Source: Gemmatimonadota bacterium
GTDB lineage: Bacteria; Gemmatimonadota; Gemmatimonadetes; Longimicrobiales; Gaopeijiaceae
DNA: 64,000 bases
Assembly: GCA_007126575.1 (NCBI GenBank)
Contig: SLBA01000091.1
Span: 1 to 64,000, forward strand
Direction of reading: 5' to 3'
Shown: piece by piece, positions 42,360 through 51,266 of the stretch
Layout of the letters: each line of letters opens with the position of its first letter
Position numbering within the stretch: position 1 is the first letter of the stretch
The notes under the pieces: generated by a model
Databases searched by the model: none
What the model saw: the letters and a program-made list of their open reading frames with translations, nothing else
What the model was told of the DNA's origin: nothing
Program-made: the position numbers and the translations under genes

Positions 42360-43285
42360 CCGGCCTCCCCTTCCCCTCGATGCCCGAAGCGAGCCGGGCC
42401 GACGCCATGGAGGGCTTCGTCCGCACCCACCGGGCTCGATTCGAAGCCGCCCTGGCCGACGTCCTCCCGATGCCCGCGGGGCTTCCCCCCGCGCTGCCCC
42501 AGGCCGCAGCGGCCGCGCTCGGCGTGAAGGGACATCCGGGGAGCCGCTGGCGCCCGCTCCTTACACTGGCAGCGGCACAGGCCTGCGGGGGAGAGGACTC
42601 CGCCGCCCTTCCCGTGGCGCTGGCGGTCGAGTTGACGCACACCGCTTCGCTGATCCTCGACGATCTGCCCTCGATGGACGACTCCCCCCTCCGGAGGTCT
42701 CGGGCGGCCACCCATCTCGAGGTCGGTACGGGGGGTGCGATCCTGCTCGCCCTGTCCCTCCTGGGACGCTCGGCAGAACTCCTGGGGTCGATTCCGGATT
42801 CCGGTGGAGCGCTGGCAGCGGAGTGGGGCGGCGCCTTCGGGATCGGCGGCATGTGCGGGGGGCAGGCGGTCGACCTGACCGGTGCCTTTGCCGACGGGGG
42901 ATCACCACGGCGTCTGCACCGCAAGAAGACCACCGGACTCTCGGAATTCGCCCTCAAGGGCGCCGCGATCGCGGTGGGAGCCTCGGCGGAGACCGAGGCC
43001 GGACTGGCACGGTTCGGGCGCGACCTGGGCTGGGCCTACCAGCTGGCCGACGACGCCGACGACTGGGTCGAGGATGGGCAGTTCGGGAAGGGACCGGCGG
43101 GTCGAGCGCCCCGACGGCAGAGTCTGCGGCTCCTGATCCGTTCCCTGCGGACGCTTCGCGCCACCCCGGGCCTCGACGCACAGGGGCGGGTCCTGCTCGC
43201 AGCACTGGCCGAGAGAACGGCCGGCGCCACGGCCGGGACGCCCGAATCCGAGCCTGATCACGAACGCTGGGGGATGACGGCATGA
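42356..43285 (+). CDS. crtE: Stand-alone geranylgeranyl diphosphate synthase CrtE
   Basis: This short-chain trans-prenyltransferase would make C20 geranylgeranyl diphosphate for the bacteriochlorophyll tail and carotenoids. The first Asp-rich motif is LDDLPSMDDSPLRR (residues 101-114, the DDx4D form of GGPP synthases), and the second is LADDADDWVED (residues 230-240). The protein is 309 residues from the ATG overlapping the bchP stop. A frame extending upstream lies in bchP. Its position between bchP and hemA suggests supply for pigment esterification. A second prenyl synthase domain is fused to phytoene synthase in this same window, so the two pools may be separate. Confidence 0.9.
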   Translation: MTGLPFPSMPEASRADAMEGFVRTHRARFEAALADVLPMPAGLPPALPQAAAAALGVKGHPGSRWRPLLTLAAAQACGGEDSAALPVALAVELTHTASLILDDLPSMDDSPLRRSRAATHLEVGTGGAILLALSLLGRSAELLGSIPDSGGALAAEWGGAFGIGGMCGGQAVDLTGAFADGGSPRRLHRKKTTGLSEFALKGAAIAVGASAETEAGLARFGRDLGWAYQLADDADDWVEDGQFGKGPAGRAPRRQSLRLLIRSLRTLRATPGLDAQGRVLLAALAERTAGATAGTPESEPDHERWGMTA

Positions 43286-44568
43286 CCGATGTTCAGACCG
43301 GGGCCCTGATGGTGGTCGGAATCGATTTCCATTCGGCCGAGGTGGCGGTGAGGGAACGGTGGGCCATCGATGATGCCGCCCTCACCCGGATCTTCGAGCA
43401 GGCCCGCGAGGGAGGCTTCGGAGAACTCGTCGTGATCCGCACCTGCAATCGGACAGAGCTCGTGGTCTGGGGTCCGGACCAGTCCCCCGAGCGCATTCTT
43501 CGCCTGTGGGCCCACGGCGTCGACGCCCGGGGCACCCGACCCGATGCCCCGGTGGCCGTCCTGCGAGACGGGGTCGCCGCGCGACACGTGCTTCGGGTGG
43601 CCGCCGGGCTCGAGTCCCAGATCCTCGGCGACATTCACATCCTTGGCCAGGTGCGCCGCTGCTACCGCGATGCGAAGCGCGGGGGAACGGTCGACAGTCA
43701 CCTGCACCGGCTCTTCGCCTCGGCCCTTCGGACAGGAAAGCGCGTGCGATCCAGCACCCGCCTCATGTCGGGACAGAGTTCGGTCGGATCCGAAGCCGCC
43801 CGGTACCTGCTCGATCAGATCCCCGAGGGAGCGCCCCGACGCATCATAGTGGTCGGGGCGGGGAAGGTCGGATCTCATGCGGCACGCTCGCTCGCGGCCC
43901 GCGGGGATGTCGAGGTGGTCCTGCTGAACCGAACCCCGGAGAGGGCGCGGGAGCTGGCCGCAGAATGGAATGGCGCGTGGGGCGGGCTCGATACGCTCTC
44001 CCATCAACTTGCCCGGGCCGGTGCGCTGATGGTGGCCACCGGGGCCCCCACGGCGTGGGTCGACGAGCACGTGCTGCGCGCCCGTCCCTCCGGTCGCGCC
44101 TTTCCGGTGATCGACCTCTCGCTTCCCCGAAACGTCGACCAGGGAGTCGCCGAGCTCGACGGGATCGAGCTGTCGAACCTCGACCAGGTCCACCCCGAAG
44201 CCGCACGGGTCGAGGAGGCACGACGGGAGGCCATTCCCCTGGCCGAGAAGATCATCGAAGAGGAGTTCGAGGTCTTCGACCGATGGCTCGCCGATGCCGG
44301 AGCCCGAGAAGCGCTGCGCCCCCTGCGGGAATACGTCGTCGAGGTCTGCCGAAAGGAAGTCTCCTACGTGGCCGGAGAGGAGGAAGCGGCAGAGCGCGCG
44401 GCCCGCCGAATCGCGGCCAAGCTGATGGCGAGGCCGATGAACGCGCTCCGATCGTCTCCGGGCTCCGTGCCGACCGAGAATCCCCCTCGCGAGATTCTGG
44501 CCCGGGCCCTGATGCACCTGTTTTCCGAATCCGATTCTTCTTCGAATCACCCCCAGAACCCGAGGTAG
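43282..44568 (+). CDS. hemA: Glutamyl-tRNA reductase HemA (C5 pathway)
   Basis: HemA reduces glutamyl-tRNA(Glu) to glutamate-1-semialdehyde, the first committed step of tetrapyrrole synthesis. It shows the catalytic Cys55 in IRTCNRTELVVWG, the substrate block GLESQILGDIHILGQVR, the NADPH site IVVVGAGKVGSHAARSLA, and a C-terminal dimerisation helix. Length is 428 residues. So this organism makes 5-aminolevulinate by the C5 route rather than the glycine-dependent ALA synthase used by alphaproteobacterial phototrophs. Coupled to crtE by overlap; hemF follows after two bases. Placing it in a PpsR-boxed operon ties porphyrin input to photosystem demand. Confidence 0.97.
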   Translation: MTDVQTGALMVVGIDFHSAEVAVRERWAIDDAALTRIFEQAREGGFGELVVIRTCNRTELVVWGPDQSPERILRLWAHGVDARGTRPDAPVAVLRDGVAARHVLRVAAGLESQILGDIHILGQVRRCYRDAKRGGTVDSHLHRLFASALRTGKRVRSSTRLMSGQSSVGSEAARYLLDQIPEGAPRRIIVVGAGKVGSHAARSLAARGDVEVVLLNRTPERARELAAEWNGAWGGLDTLSHQLARAGALMVATGAPTAWVDEHVLRARPSGRAFPVIDLSLPRNVDQGVAELDGIELSNLDQVHPEAARVEEARREAIPLAEKIIEEEFEVFDRWLADAGAREALRPLREYVVEVCRKEVSYVAGEEEAAERAARRIAAKLMARPMNALRSSPGSVPTENPPREILARALMHLFSESDSSSNHPQNPR

Positions 44569-44570
44569 TC

Positions 44571-45686
44571 ATGGCGTCCTACAGCCCCCTTCCCGAACCG
44601 CAGGCGATCGCGCACCCCGGTCTCACCCCCGGAGTCTCGATCCCGCTCTCCCCCCGCGGTGGGACCGATTCACGTCTCCCGGGGGCACGCTCCGGTCGAA
44701 TCGGAGACTACGTCGAAGCCATTCCCATGCGGTCTCGGGTCTCGCGCTGGATGCAGATCTTCCACGACACCACGACCCATTTCTTCGAGGACCGCGACGG
44801 TGGAGGCCGGTTCGAAGAGGACGCGTGGCTCCGCCCGGGCGGGGGCGGGGGAATCTCGCGCGTCCTGACCGATGGCGTCACCTTCGAGAAGGTCGGGGTC
44901 AACCGCTCCGTCGTCGACGGCGAGATCCCGGGCGAGATGGCTGCCCGGCTCGGTTCGGACAGGATCTCGGGGGGACAGGTCCGCTTCTTCGCGACCGGGG
45001 TGAGCGTGGTCTGTCACCCGCGCAGCCCGATGCTCCCGATCGTTCACATGAACGTCCGGTACTTCGAGATCGAGGGGAAGGACGGGACGCCTCTCGACTA
45101 CTGGTTCGGGGGCGGCATGGACCTGACGCCGACCCACCCCTTCCCCGAAGACGCGGTGCACTTCCATCGTGCCCTGCGCGAGACCTGCCTGCGGCATCAC
45201 CCCGACTACTATGACCGCTTCAAGGCCTGGTGCGACCGGTACTTCGTGAACAGTCATCGAGACGACGAGATGCGCGGAATCGGGGGAATCTTCTTCGACA
45301 ACCTCCGCGGCGGACCCGACGGCACTCTCGACGCCGAGTCGGCATTCGCCTTCTCGCAGGATGTGGGGCTCGCCCTGCGGTCCGCCTACGGGCCCATCGT
45401 GGAACGACGCCGAAACATGAGCTTCGGAACGCGCGAAAAGGAACTCCAGCTGATCCGGCGGGGTCGCTATGTGGAATTCAATCTGGTTCACGACCGGGGC
45501 ACCCGGTTCGGGCTCCAGACCAACGCCCGCATCGAAAGCGTACTGATGAGCCTCCCTCCCATGGCCCGCTGGGGCTACAACCTCTCGTACGAGCCCGGCA
45601 CCTTCGAGCATCGGCTGATGGAGATGCTCAAGCCCCGCGACTGGGTCGACGGAGTTCCGCCCGAGTTCACGAGCCCCGTTCGATGA
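44571..45686 (+). CDS. hemF: Oxygen-dependent coproporphyrinogen III oxidase HemF
   Basis: HemF oxidatively decarboxylates coproporphyrinogen III to protoporphyrinogen IX using O2. The conserved core starts about residue 40 (IPMRSRVSRWMQIFHD) after an unrelated N-terminal segment, with GGGMDLTPTHPF, HRDDEMRGIGGIFFDNL and YVEFNLVHDRGTRFGLQT all present. From the ATG at 44571 (GAGG upstream) the protein is 371 residues, some 70 longer than the E. coli enzyme because of the N-terminal part. Together with AcsF it makes two O2-requiring steps in one cluster. The spacing to ppsA is seven bases. Confidence 0.96.
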   Translation: MASYSPLPEPQAIAHPGLTPGVSIPLSPRGGTDSRLPGARSGRIGDYVEAIPMRSRVSRWMQIFHDTTTHFFEDRDGGGRFEEDAWLRPGGGGGISRVLTDGVTFEKVGVNRSVVDGEIPGEMAARLGSDRISGGQVRFFATGVSVVCHPRSPMLPIVHMNVRYFEIEGKDGTPLDYWFGGGMDLTPTHPFPEDAVHFHRALRETCLRHHPDYYDRFKAWCDRYFVNSHRDDEMRGIGGIFFDNLRGGPDGTLDAESAFAFSQDVGLALRSAYGPIVERRRNMSFGTREKELQLIRRGRYVEFNLVHDRGTRFGLQTNARIESVLMSLPPMARWGYNLSYEPGTFEHRLMEMLKPRDWVDGVPPEFTSPVR

Positions 45687-45693
45687 ATCAGCC

Positions 45694-48438
45694 GTGAGCG
45701 GTTCCGGGGAGGACGACAGGGGGCATCCGACCGACCCCGACTCCGAAGGCATCCCTCTCACCCTCCCCCTCGAGTCCGTCGGCAGCGTCGACCGCTCGAG
45801 CGTCGGGGGCAAGGCGGCGTCTCTCGGCGAAATGATTCGCGAGCTCTCGAGTGCCGGGATCCGGGTTCCCGGCGGCTTCGCCACGACCGCCGCCGCCTTC
45901 CGGCTCTTCCTCTCGCAGCCGGTTCCCCGGGAACCCGACCCCAGGACATCGGCGCTCCTGCCGCTGGGCCAGGTGGCTGGACGATGGGAGTCGGTCCGCT
46001 CGCCTCTCGACAGCGACGCGACGCTCGGGGACGCGCTCGCATTCATCCTTTCGGCGGACGCGGCGCTCTCGGAAGAGGGCGCGGAGGTCGCCGCCACCCT
46101 CGCCCGGGCCCTGGTTCACGCCACCCCACTGCCGGAGCCACTCGAGTCCGCGATCCGGGCTGGCTACGAGGTCCTCGAGGCCCGCTACGGGCGGGGAGTC
46201 GACGCCGCGGTCCGCTCCTCGGCGACCGTCGAGGACTCCGAGATCGCCTCCTTCGCCGGCCAGTACGAGTCCTTTCTGAACGTCCAGGGGGGCGACGCCG
46301 TGGTCGAGAGCTGGAGGGGATGCCTCGCCTCGGCCTTCACCGAGCGGGCGATCTCGTATCAGAGGGGCCAGGGGATGGACCCGATGGCCGGTGCCGTCGC
46401 GGTCGTGATCATGAAGATGGTTCGCTCCGATCTGGATACCTCGGGGGTGATGTTCACCCTGGATCCGGACTCCGGAAACCCGAACCTGATACATATCACC
46501 TCGTCGTACGGGCTGGGGGAGCTGGTGGTGCAGGGTACCGTCACACCGGACACCTTCCTCCTCTGGAAAGAGGGCCTTCGGCGGGGGCACGACGCCCTCG
46601 TTCACCAGGAGCTGGGGGCCAAGGACAAGAAGATGGTCTACTCGACCCAGGGGGGAACGGCGACCGAGTCGGTCGATGTCGAGGCGAGCCGTCGTCGTGA
46701 GTGGTCGATCTCGACCGAGGACGTCCTCGAGCTCGGCCGCATGGCCCTCACCATCGAGGATCACTACGGACGCCCGATGGATGTGGAGTGGGCGAAAGAC
46801 GGCATTTCGGGCCAGCTCTTCATCGTGCAGAGCCGACCCGAAACGGTGCACGCCCCCTCGGAACCGGGGTCGGGATCGGGCCGGATCCTGCGCACCTGGC
46901 GCATGGATGCCAATCTGACCACCCGACTCCAGGAGGAGGGCCGAGTCCTCCTGACCGGCCTCGCGGTGGGAAGCCGAATCGGATCCGGCCGGATCCGGAT
47001 GTACGCGGATTACGACGAAGTGATTCGGCGCAAGCGTGACCTCCGGGAGCGCACCGCGGCGGGCGAGGACCTGAGCGACCTGCCCGTCGAGGACCGGGTG
47101 TTCGACCCCGGCGACGTTCTCGTGACGAGCCTCACCACGCCGGACTGGGAACCGTTGATGCGCGACGCCTCCCTGATCATCACCGAGCGCGGGGGCCGCA
47201 CGTCGCACGCCGCGATCGTTGCCAGGGAGTTCGGCACACCCGCGATCGTGGGAGCCCGCGACGCCATGGAGATCCTCAGGCCCCTGCAGGAGGTGACTGG
47301 AAGCTGCGCCGAGGGCGATACAGGCCTCGTATTCGAGGGCATCCACCCCTTCGAGATCGAAGAGATCGAACTCGAGGACGACAGCCCCCTCGAGACGGAC
47401 ATCAAGCTGAACGTCGGGTTCCCGGGCAAAGCCCCGGGAGATGCCATGCTCCCGGCCGACGGGGTGGGACTCGCCCGTCTCGAATTCATCCTGACCGCAC
47501 AGGTCGGCATTCATCCGCTCGCACTCGTCTGGTTCGATGCGCTGCGCCTCTTCGCCGCCTCGGGGGAGCTTCCTCCGGAGCTCGAACCCTTCCGCGAACA
47601 GCTGCGGGCCGAAGACCTCTTCGAGCTGGGGACCCTGCTCGGCGCGGTCGAACGCCGGATTCCCGGGTACGACTCCCCCGCGGACTTCTTCGTGGACCGC
47701 GTACGCTCGGGCATCGCCCTGATCTGCGCTGCCTTCTATCCTCGACCCGTCCTGGTTCGCCTGTCGGATCTGAAATCGAACGAGTACCGGGACCTCCTCG
47801 GCGGTCGACTCTTCGAACCGCACGAAGAGAACCCGATGATCGGCTGGCGGGGAGCCGCCCGCTACGTGGACGCCCGCTTCGCCCCGGCGTTCGATCTCGA
47901 GCTGCGGGCCCTGGAGCATGTGCGCTACACGATGGGGATGGACAACCTCCAGGTGATGGTCCCCTTCTGCCGGACCCCGGCAGAGGGGCGCGAGGTGATC
48001 CGCCTTCTCGAGGCCCGAAAGCTGGATCCCGCGTCGGGCGTGCCCCTCTTCCTGATGGTCGAGATCCCATCGAATGTGCTCGAAGCCGAGGCCTTCATCG
48101 ACGAGATGTCGCTGAGCGGCGGATCGATCGGCTCCAACGACCTGGTGCAGACCGTATATGCGCTCTCGAGAGACGACCTCGAAGGATATCAGAATCCACC
48201 GGACGCCCGATCTCCGGGAGTCCAGACCCTGATCCGAGAAGCGGTTCGGCGCTTTCGGGACCGTGGGATCGAGATCGGGATCTGCGGACAGGCTCCCTCC
48301 GACCACCCCGAGGAGATTCCGGCCTTCCTGGTGGAGTGCGGGATTTCGTCGATCTCGGTGACGCCCGACACCTTCTTCCGGGTGCACCAGGCGGTCCGCA
48401 AGGCCGAGGCGAGTCGGTCAGACCCGCTTCGAGGGTGA
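45694..48438 (+). CDS. ppsA: Phosphoenolpyruvate synthase (pyruvate, water dikinase)
   Basis: PpsA converts pyruvate and ATP to PEP, AMP and phosphate. Three domains are clear: an ATP-grasp N-terminal region (VGGKAASLGEMIREL, VRSSATVEDSEIASFAGQ, SGVMFTLDPDSG), the swivelling phosphohistidine domain with ERGGRTSHAAIVAREFGTPA (catalytic His), and the PEP/pyruvate TIM barrel (DGVGLARLEFILTAQVGIHP, GIGICGQAPSDHP-like end). At 914 residues it is longer than the usual 790, with a spacer after the swivel domain. Start is a GTG at 45694. It follows hemF by seven bases, so it seems transcribed with the pigment genes. It converges on the CrtE-CrtB fusion with a 21-bp overlap. Confidence 0.92.
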   Translation: MSGSGEDDRGHPTDPDSEGIPLTLPLESVGSVDRSSVGGKAASLGEMIRELSSAGIRVPGGFATTAAAFRLFLSQPVPREPDPRTSALLPLGQVAGRWESVRSPLDSDATLGDALAFILSADAALSEEGAEVAATLARALVHATPLPEPLESAIRAGYEVLEARYGRGVDAAVRSSATVEDSEIASFAGQYESFLNVQGGDAVVESWRGCLASAFTERAISYQRGQGMDPMAGAVAVVIMKMVRSDLDTSGVMFTLDPDSGNPNLIHITSSYGLGELVVQGTVTPDTFLLWKEGLRRGHDALVHQELGAKDKKMVYSTQGGTATESVDVEASRRREWSISTEDVLELGRMALTIEDHYGRPMDVEWAKDGISGQLFIVQSRPETVHAPSEPGSGSGRILRTWRMDANLTTRLQEEGRVLLTGLAVGSRIGSGRIRMYADYDEVIRRKRDLRERTAAGEDLSDLPVEDRVFDPGDVLVTSLTTPDWEPLMRDASLIITERGGRTSHAAIVAREFGTPAIVGARDAMEILRPLQEVTGSCAEGDTGLVFEGIHPFEIEEIELEDDSPLETDIKLNVGFPGKAPGDAMLPADGVGLARLEFILTAQVGIHPLALVWFDALRLFAASGELPPELEPFREQLRAEDLFELGTLLGAVERRIPGYDSPADFFVDRVRSGIALICAAFYPRPVLVRLSDLKSNEYRDLLGGRLFEPHEENPMIGWRGAARYVDARFAPAFDLELRALEHVRYTMGMDNLQVMVPFCRTPAEGREVIRLLEARKLDPASGVPLFLMVEIPSNVLEAEAFIDEMSLSGGSIGSNDLVQTVYALSRDDLEGYQNPPDARSPGVQTLIREAVRRFRDRGIEIGICGQAPSDHPEEIPAFLVECGISSISVTPDTFFRVHQAVRKAEASRSDPLRG

Positions 48439-50406
48439 CGCGAGCGCCCCCGTTTCGGGGCCGGTGATCGACGACGCCTTTCGGGTCCGCCGAAGGTCCC
48501 AGAGCGCGCCGCCACCAACCATGACCTTGCGGCTGAGTGAGGTCATCGCCCGACGGTGGAGGTTGTCGTAATCGTTGAGGCGGATCTCGCGATGGATTCC
48601 GCCATACACCCGGCCCGCCACCGCCACCGGGCGCTGAAAGAACGTCGGGAGCGCGGGGATCGCCTCGAATGCCTTCTCGTAGTCCGTCTCGGCCGACTGG
48701 ATCAGCTCCTCGATGAGTCCCGGCCATCCCGCGGGAAGTCCGCCCCGTTCGATCGCGCGTCCGATCTGCTCCGGCGAGACCCCATGGGCCTCGAGTCGAT
48801 CCAGGGGAAGGTAGAGACGCCCGTTCTGCCAGTCCTCTCCCACATCCCTGAGGATGTTGGTGAGCTGCATGGCATGCCCCATGCGCTCGGCACGACGCAG
48901 CACCCAGGGGGTGTGCGTCCCGAACATCTCGGTGAGCCAGAGCCCGACCACCGACGCCACCCGATAGGAATAGACCCGGAGGGCCTCCATGTCCGGAAAC
49001 TCCGTCGGCTCGATGTCCATCGCCACCCCCCGGAGCAGCTCGTCGACATACAGGAAGGGGACTGAGCGTCGGGCCGTCTCGCCCATCACTTCATCGAGGA
49101 GGGGAATGTCGGTGGGTCGACCCGCGTAGGCCTCGCGCGTCCAGTGCGTCCACGCCTGCAGCCGGGCAGTCCGAAGGGCGGGAGGATCGTCGGGGTTCCG
49201 GTCCACGAGATCGTCGGTGAAGCGGCAGTAGGCATAGACCCCGGAGACGAGTCGACCCTCCTCGCGGGGAAAGAGCCGGGCCGAAAATCGGAAGGACTTG
49301 GAGTGATGCGCAAAGTACCGGACCCAGTCCCCATCATCTCCGAGCGCCGCCGCTTCCCTGCGAACCGCCTCGAGAATTTCGGCATCCACGGGCACGAGGT
49401 CGGGCTCGTCCGAGGACGCCCGGGCGTCACCGCTGCCGGCCGTCGACCTGATCGTGGGGGGCATGCTGCCGAACTCGACCTCCTCGACCCCCAGCGCTCC
49501 TTCAGCTCGTCCGAGCCAGGATCGCAGAATCTCGTCCAGACCCGCCGCCCGGGGAAACGCACGTGCCCGCTGACGGACCAGCCCCTCGGCCTCGGCCCGG
49601 AGGACCTCGATCGCCCGCCGCATGATCGAGTCTCCCCCGTCGCCCGGACGAAAGAGCGACTCCGCGATCTCGGAGGGAGAGCCGTCGGGAAAGGCCTCGT
49701 ACCCGGCGACTGCGAGGGGCCAGGTCCACTTCTTCTGCTGCAGGTCCTGAAGGGCCGGCTTGCCGACCTGGGCGTAGCGGCACAGGTCGAGGAAATCGTC
49801 GATCCGCTGATACATGCATCCGACCCGCCGCCCGAACCCGACCCATTCGTCGACCGCTGGCTCCGCAGACGAGGCGAGAAACCCGGGAAGTGCGAAGGCC
49901 GCACCGAACAGCTCCCCCGACTTTCCACCGATCACCTCCTGGTACTCCGCGTCCGAAAGTCGCTGCCCGCGCGCCGCGCACTGGGCCTTCTCACCCGCGA
50001 CCGTCCGCTCCACCGCTCGGGCGAAGGCGGTTACGAACTCCAGGGATCCGGACAGCGATGCGGCGCGGTAGGCGGCGGTCAGGAGGTGGTCACCCTCGAG
50101 GAGGGCGACTCCGATCCCGCTGCGCGTGGCCAGGGCGGGCTCGCCGCGCCGACGGGATGCCCCGTCCAGGATGTCGTCGTGCAGGAGCGAGGCCTCGTGG
50201 ACCATCTGCACCGCCAGCGCCCCGTACCAGAAGCGCCGGGGGGCCGGATTGTCAGTCGAATACCCTCCGGCCGCGTAGGCAACCCGCGGCCTGAGCAGCT
50301 GGCCCTCGAGGGCCAGAGACGGGAAGCGGAGTTCGCTGCTCATCGTCTCGAGAGCGGCCTCGAGTCCCTCCCGCACCTCGATGGAAGCGGTGGATGGCTC
50401 CCTCAT
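48418..50406 (-). CDS. crtB: GGPP synthase-phytoene synthase fusion (CrtE-CrtB)
   Basis: One 662-residue protein joins two carotenoid enzymes. Residues 1-300 are a trans-prenyl diphosphate synthase with DDILDGASRRRG (77-88) and QRIDDFLDL (200-208), both Asp-rich motifs intact. Residues about 345-645 are phytoene synthase (squalene/phytoene synthase fold) with YCRFTDDLVDRNPDD (393-407) and LTNILRDVGEDWQNGRLYLP (515-534). They are separated by an Ala/Ser/Asp linker at about 305-340. The fusion could channel GGPP straight into phytoene. ATG overlaps the cruF stop. Third gene of the operon led by the CarH-like regulator. The frame is continuous, with no sign of an assembly error. Confidence 0.9.
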   Translation of the reverse strand: MREPSTASIEVREGLEAALETMSSELRFPSLALEGQLLRPRVAYAAGGYSTDNPAPRRFWYGALAVQMVHEASLLHDDILDGASRRRGEPALATRSGIGVALLEGDHLLTAAYRAASLSGSLEFVTAFARAVERTVAGEKAQCAARGQRLSDAEYQEVIGGKSGELFGAAFALPGFLASSAEPAVDEWVGFGRRVGCMYQRIDDFLDLCRYAQVGKPALQDLQQKKWTWPLAVAGYEAFPDGSPSEIAESLFRPGDGGDSIMRRAIEVLRAEAEGLVRQRARAFPRAAGLDEILRSWLGRAEGALGVEEVEFGSMPPTIRSTAGSGDARASSDEPDLVPVDAEILEAVRREAAALGDDGDWVRYFAHHSKSFRFSARLFPREEGRLVSGVYAYCRFTDDLVDRNPDDPPALRTARLQAWTHWTREAYAGRPTDIPLLDEVMGETARRSVPFLYVDELLRGVAMDIEPTEFPDMEALRVYSYRVASVVGLWLTEMFGTHTPWVLRRAERMGHAMQLTNILRDVGEDWQNGRLYLPLDRLEAHGVSPEQIGRAIERGGLPAGWPGLIEELIQSAETDYEKAFEAIPALPTFFQRPVAVAGRVYGGIHREIRLNDYDNLHRRAMTSLSRKVMVGGGALWDLRRTRKASSITGPETGALASPSKRV

Positions 50407-51266
50407 GCCGGCTCCCCGGCGGCGCGGTCGGAGTTGGCTCCGCGCGCGATCCCCCGAGTGACCGTCCGATGAAAGCCCCAGGCGGCCAGATACGAGAGCA
50501 GCGTCACCAGAACCGCGATCCAGAGCCCCTCCAGCACGATCATGCCGAACGGCATCAGGAGAGTCACCGCGTAGTAGGCGAGCGCATACGACGGGGGGAT
50601 GGTGCGGGTCCAGGAGCGGATCCCCAGAAGCTCCATCGCCCCCATGAGCAGGACCCCCGTTCCCAGCCACCCCGCCAGGTTCACCCAGGGCATCTTGAAG
50701 TAGGGCCCGGTATCCGACCAGATCCAGTAGTAGGGTGCCTGGTAGCTCATGGCGGGATCGAGTGCCAGGTCCCAGAGCGTGAGCAGGACCGCTGCGAAGA
50801 GGATCCGGGGGAACCACCGAATGGCTCCCGGGAAGGTCTCGCGAGCGAGCATCCAGGCGGGCACCGCCATCAGGAACCAGGAGAGAGGAATCACCCAGGG
50901 CACCCGATCGGCGATCTTGTAGCCGAGCAGGCTGGTGTACTCATAGAGGCCAAAGGGAATCCCGAAGCCGGTCCCGAAGAACTCCGACAGGAAGGAGATC
51001 AGGTAGACGGTCAGGAAGGCCGGTACCCATCGCATCCCTCCCCATCGAACGAGCGCGATCCCGAGAACCACGGCTCCCAGAATGATGTGGAGCTGGGCGA
51101 AGAAGGCGTAGGAAATGCGCCAGAAGCCGATCAGCGATGGCGGAATGCGCTCGGGATTCAGACCGAACACCCCGTATCCGGCGAGGGCGGTGATCGTGAA
51201 TCCCAGGAGAAGGGCGATGCCCCATCCCGTGGCCGATCGGAGCCAGTTCCCGTCCGTGGTAGTCAC
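50403..51266 (-). CDS. cruF: Carotenoid 1',2'-hydratase-type membrane protein CruF
   Basis: CruF-type proteins hydrate the psi end groups of acyclic or monocyclic carotenoids such as gamma-carotene derivatives. The 287-residue sequence has about eight membrane helices and the family core FLSEFFGTGFGIPFGLYEYT, VPWVIPLSWFLMAVPAW, LWDLALDPAMS and a PWVNLAGWLGTG segment. It is flanked by the regulator and the CrtE-CrtB fusion, with four-base overlaps on both sides. Spirilloxanthin-pathway hydratase CrtC is a different family. With hydroxylation at C1', tertiary hydroxy or glycosylated carotenoids would be expected. Desaturase CrtI is not in the window. Confidence 0.87.
   Translation of the reverse strand: MTTTDGNWLRSATGWGIALLLGFTITALAGYGVFGLNPERIPPSLIGFWRISYAFFAQLHIILGAVVLGIALVRWGGMRWVPAFLTVYLISFLSEFFGTGFGIPFGLYEYTSLLGYKIADRVPWVIPLSWFLMAVPAWMLARETFPGAIRWFPRILFAAVLLTLWDLALDPAMSYQAPYYWIWSDTGPYFKMPWVNLAGWLGTGVLLMGAMELLGIRSWTRTIPPSYALAYYAVTLLMPFGMIVLEGLWIAVLVTLLSYLAAWGFHRTVTRGIARGANSDRAAGEPA

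Noticed and set aside
45683-45697. Four-codon minicistron (ATG AAT CAG CCG TGA) between hemF and ppsA
   Set aside because: It overlaps the hemF stop by chance-level odds and has no ribosome-binding site; it is at most a coupling quirk.
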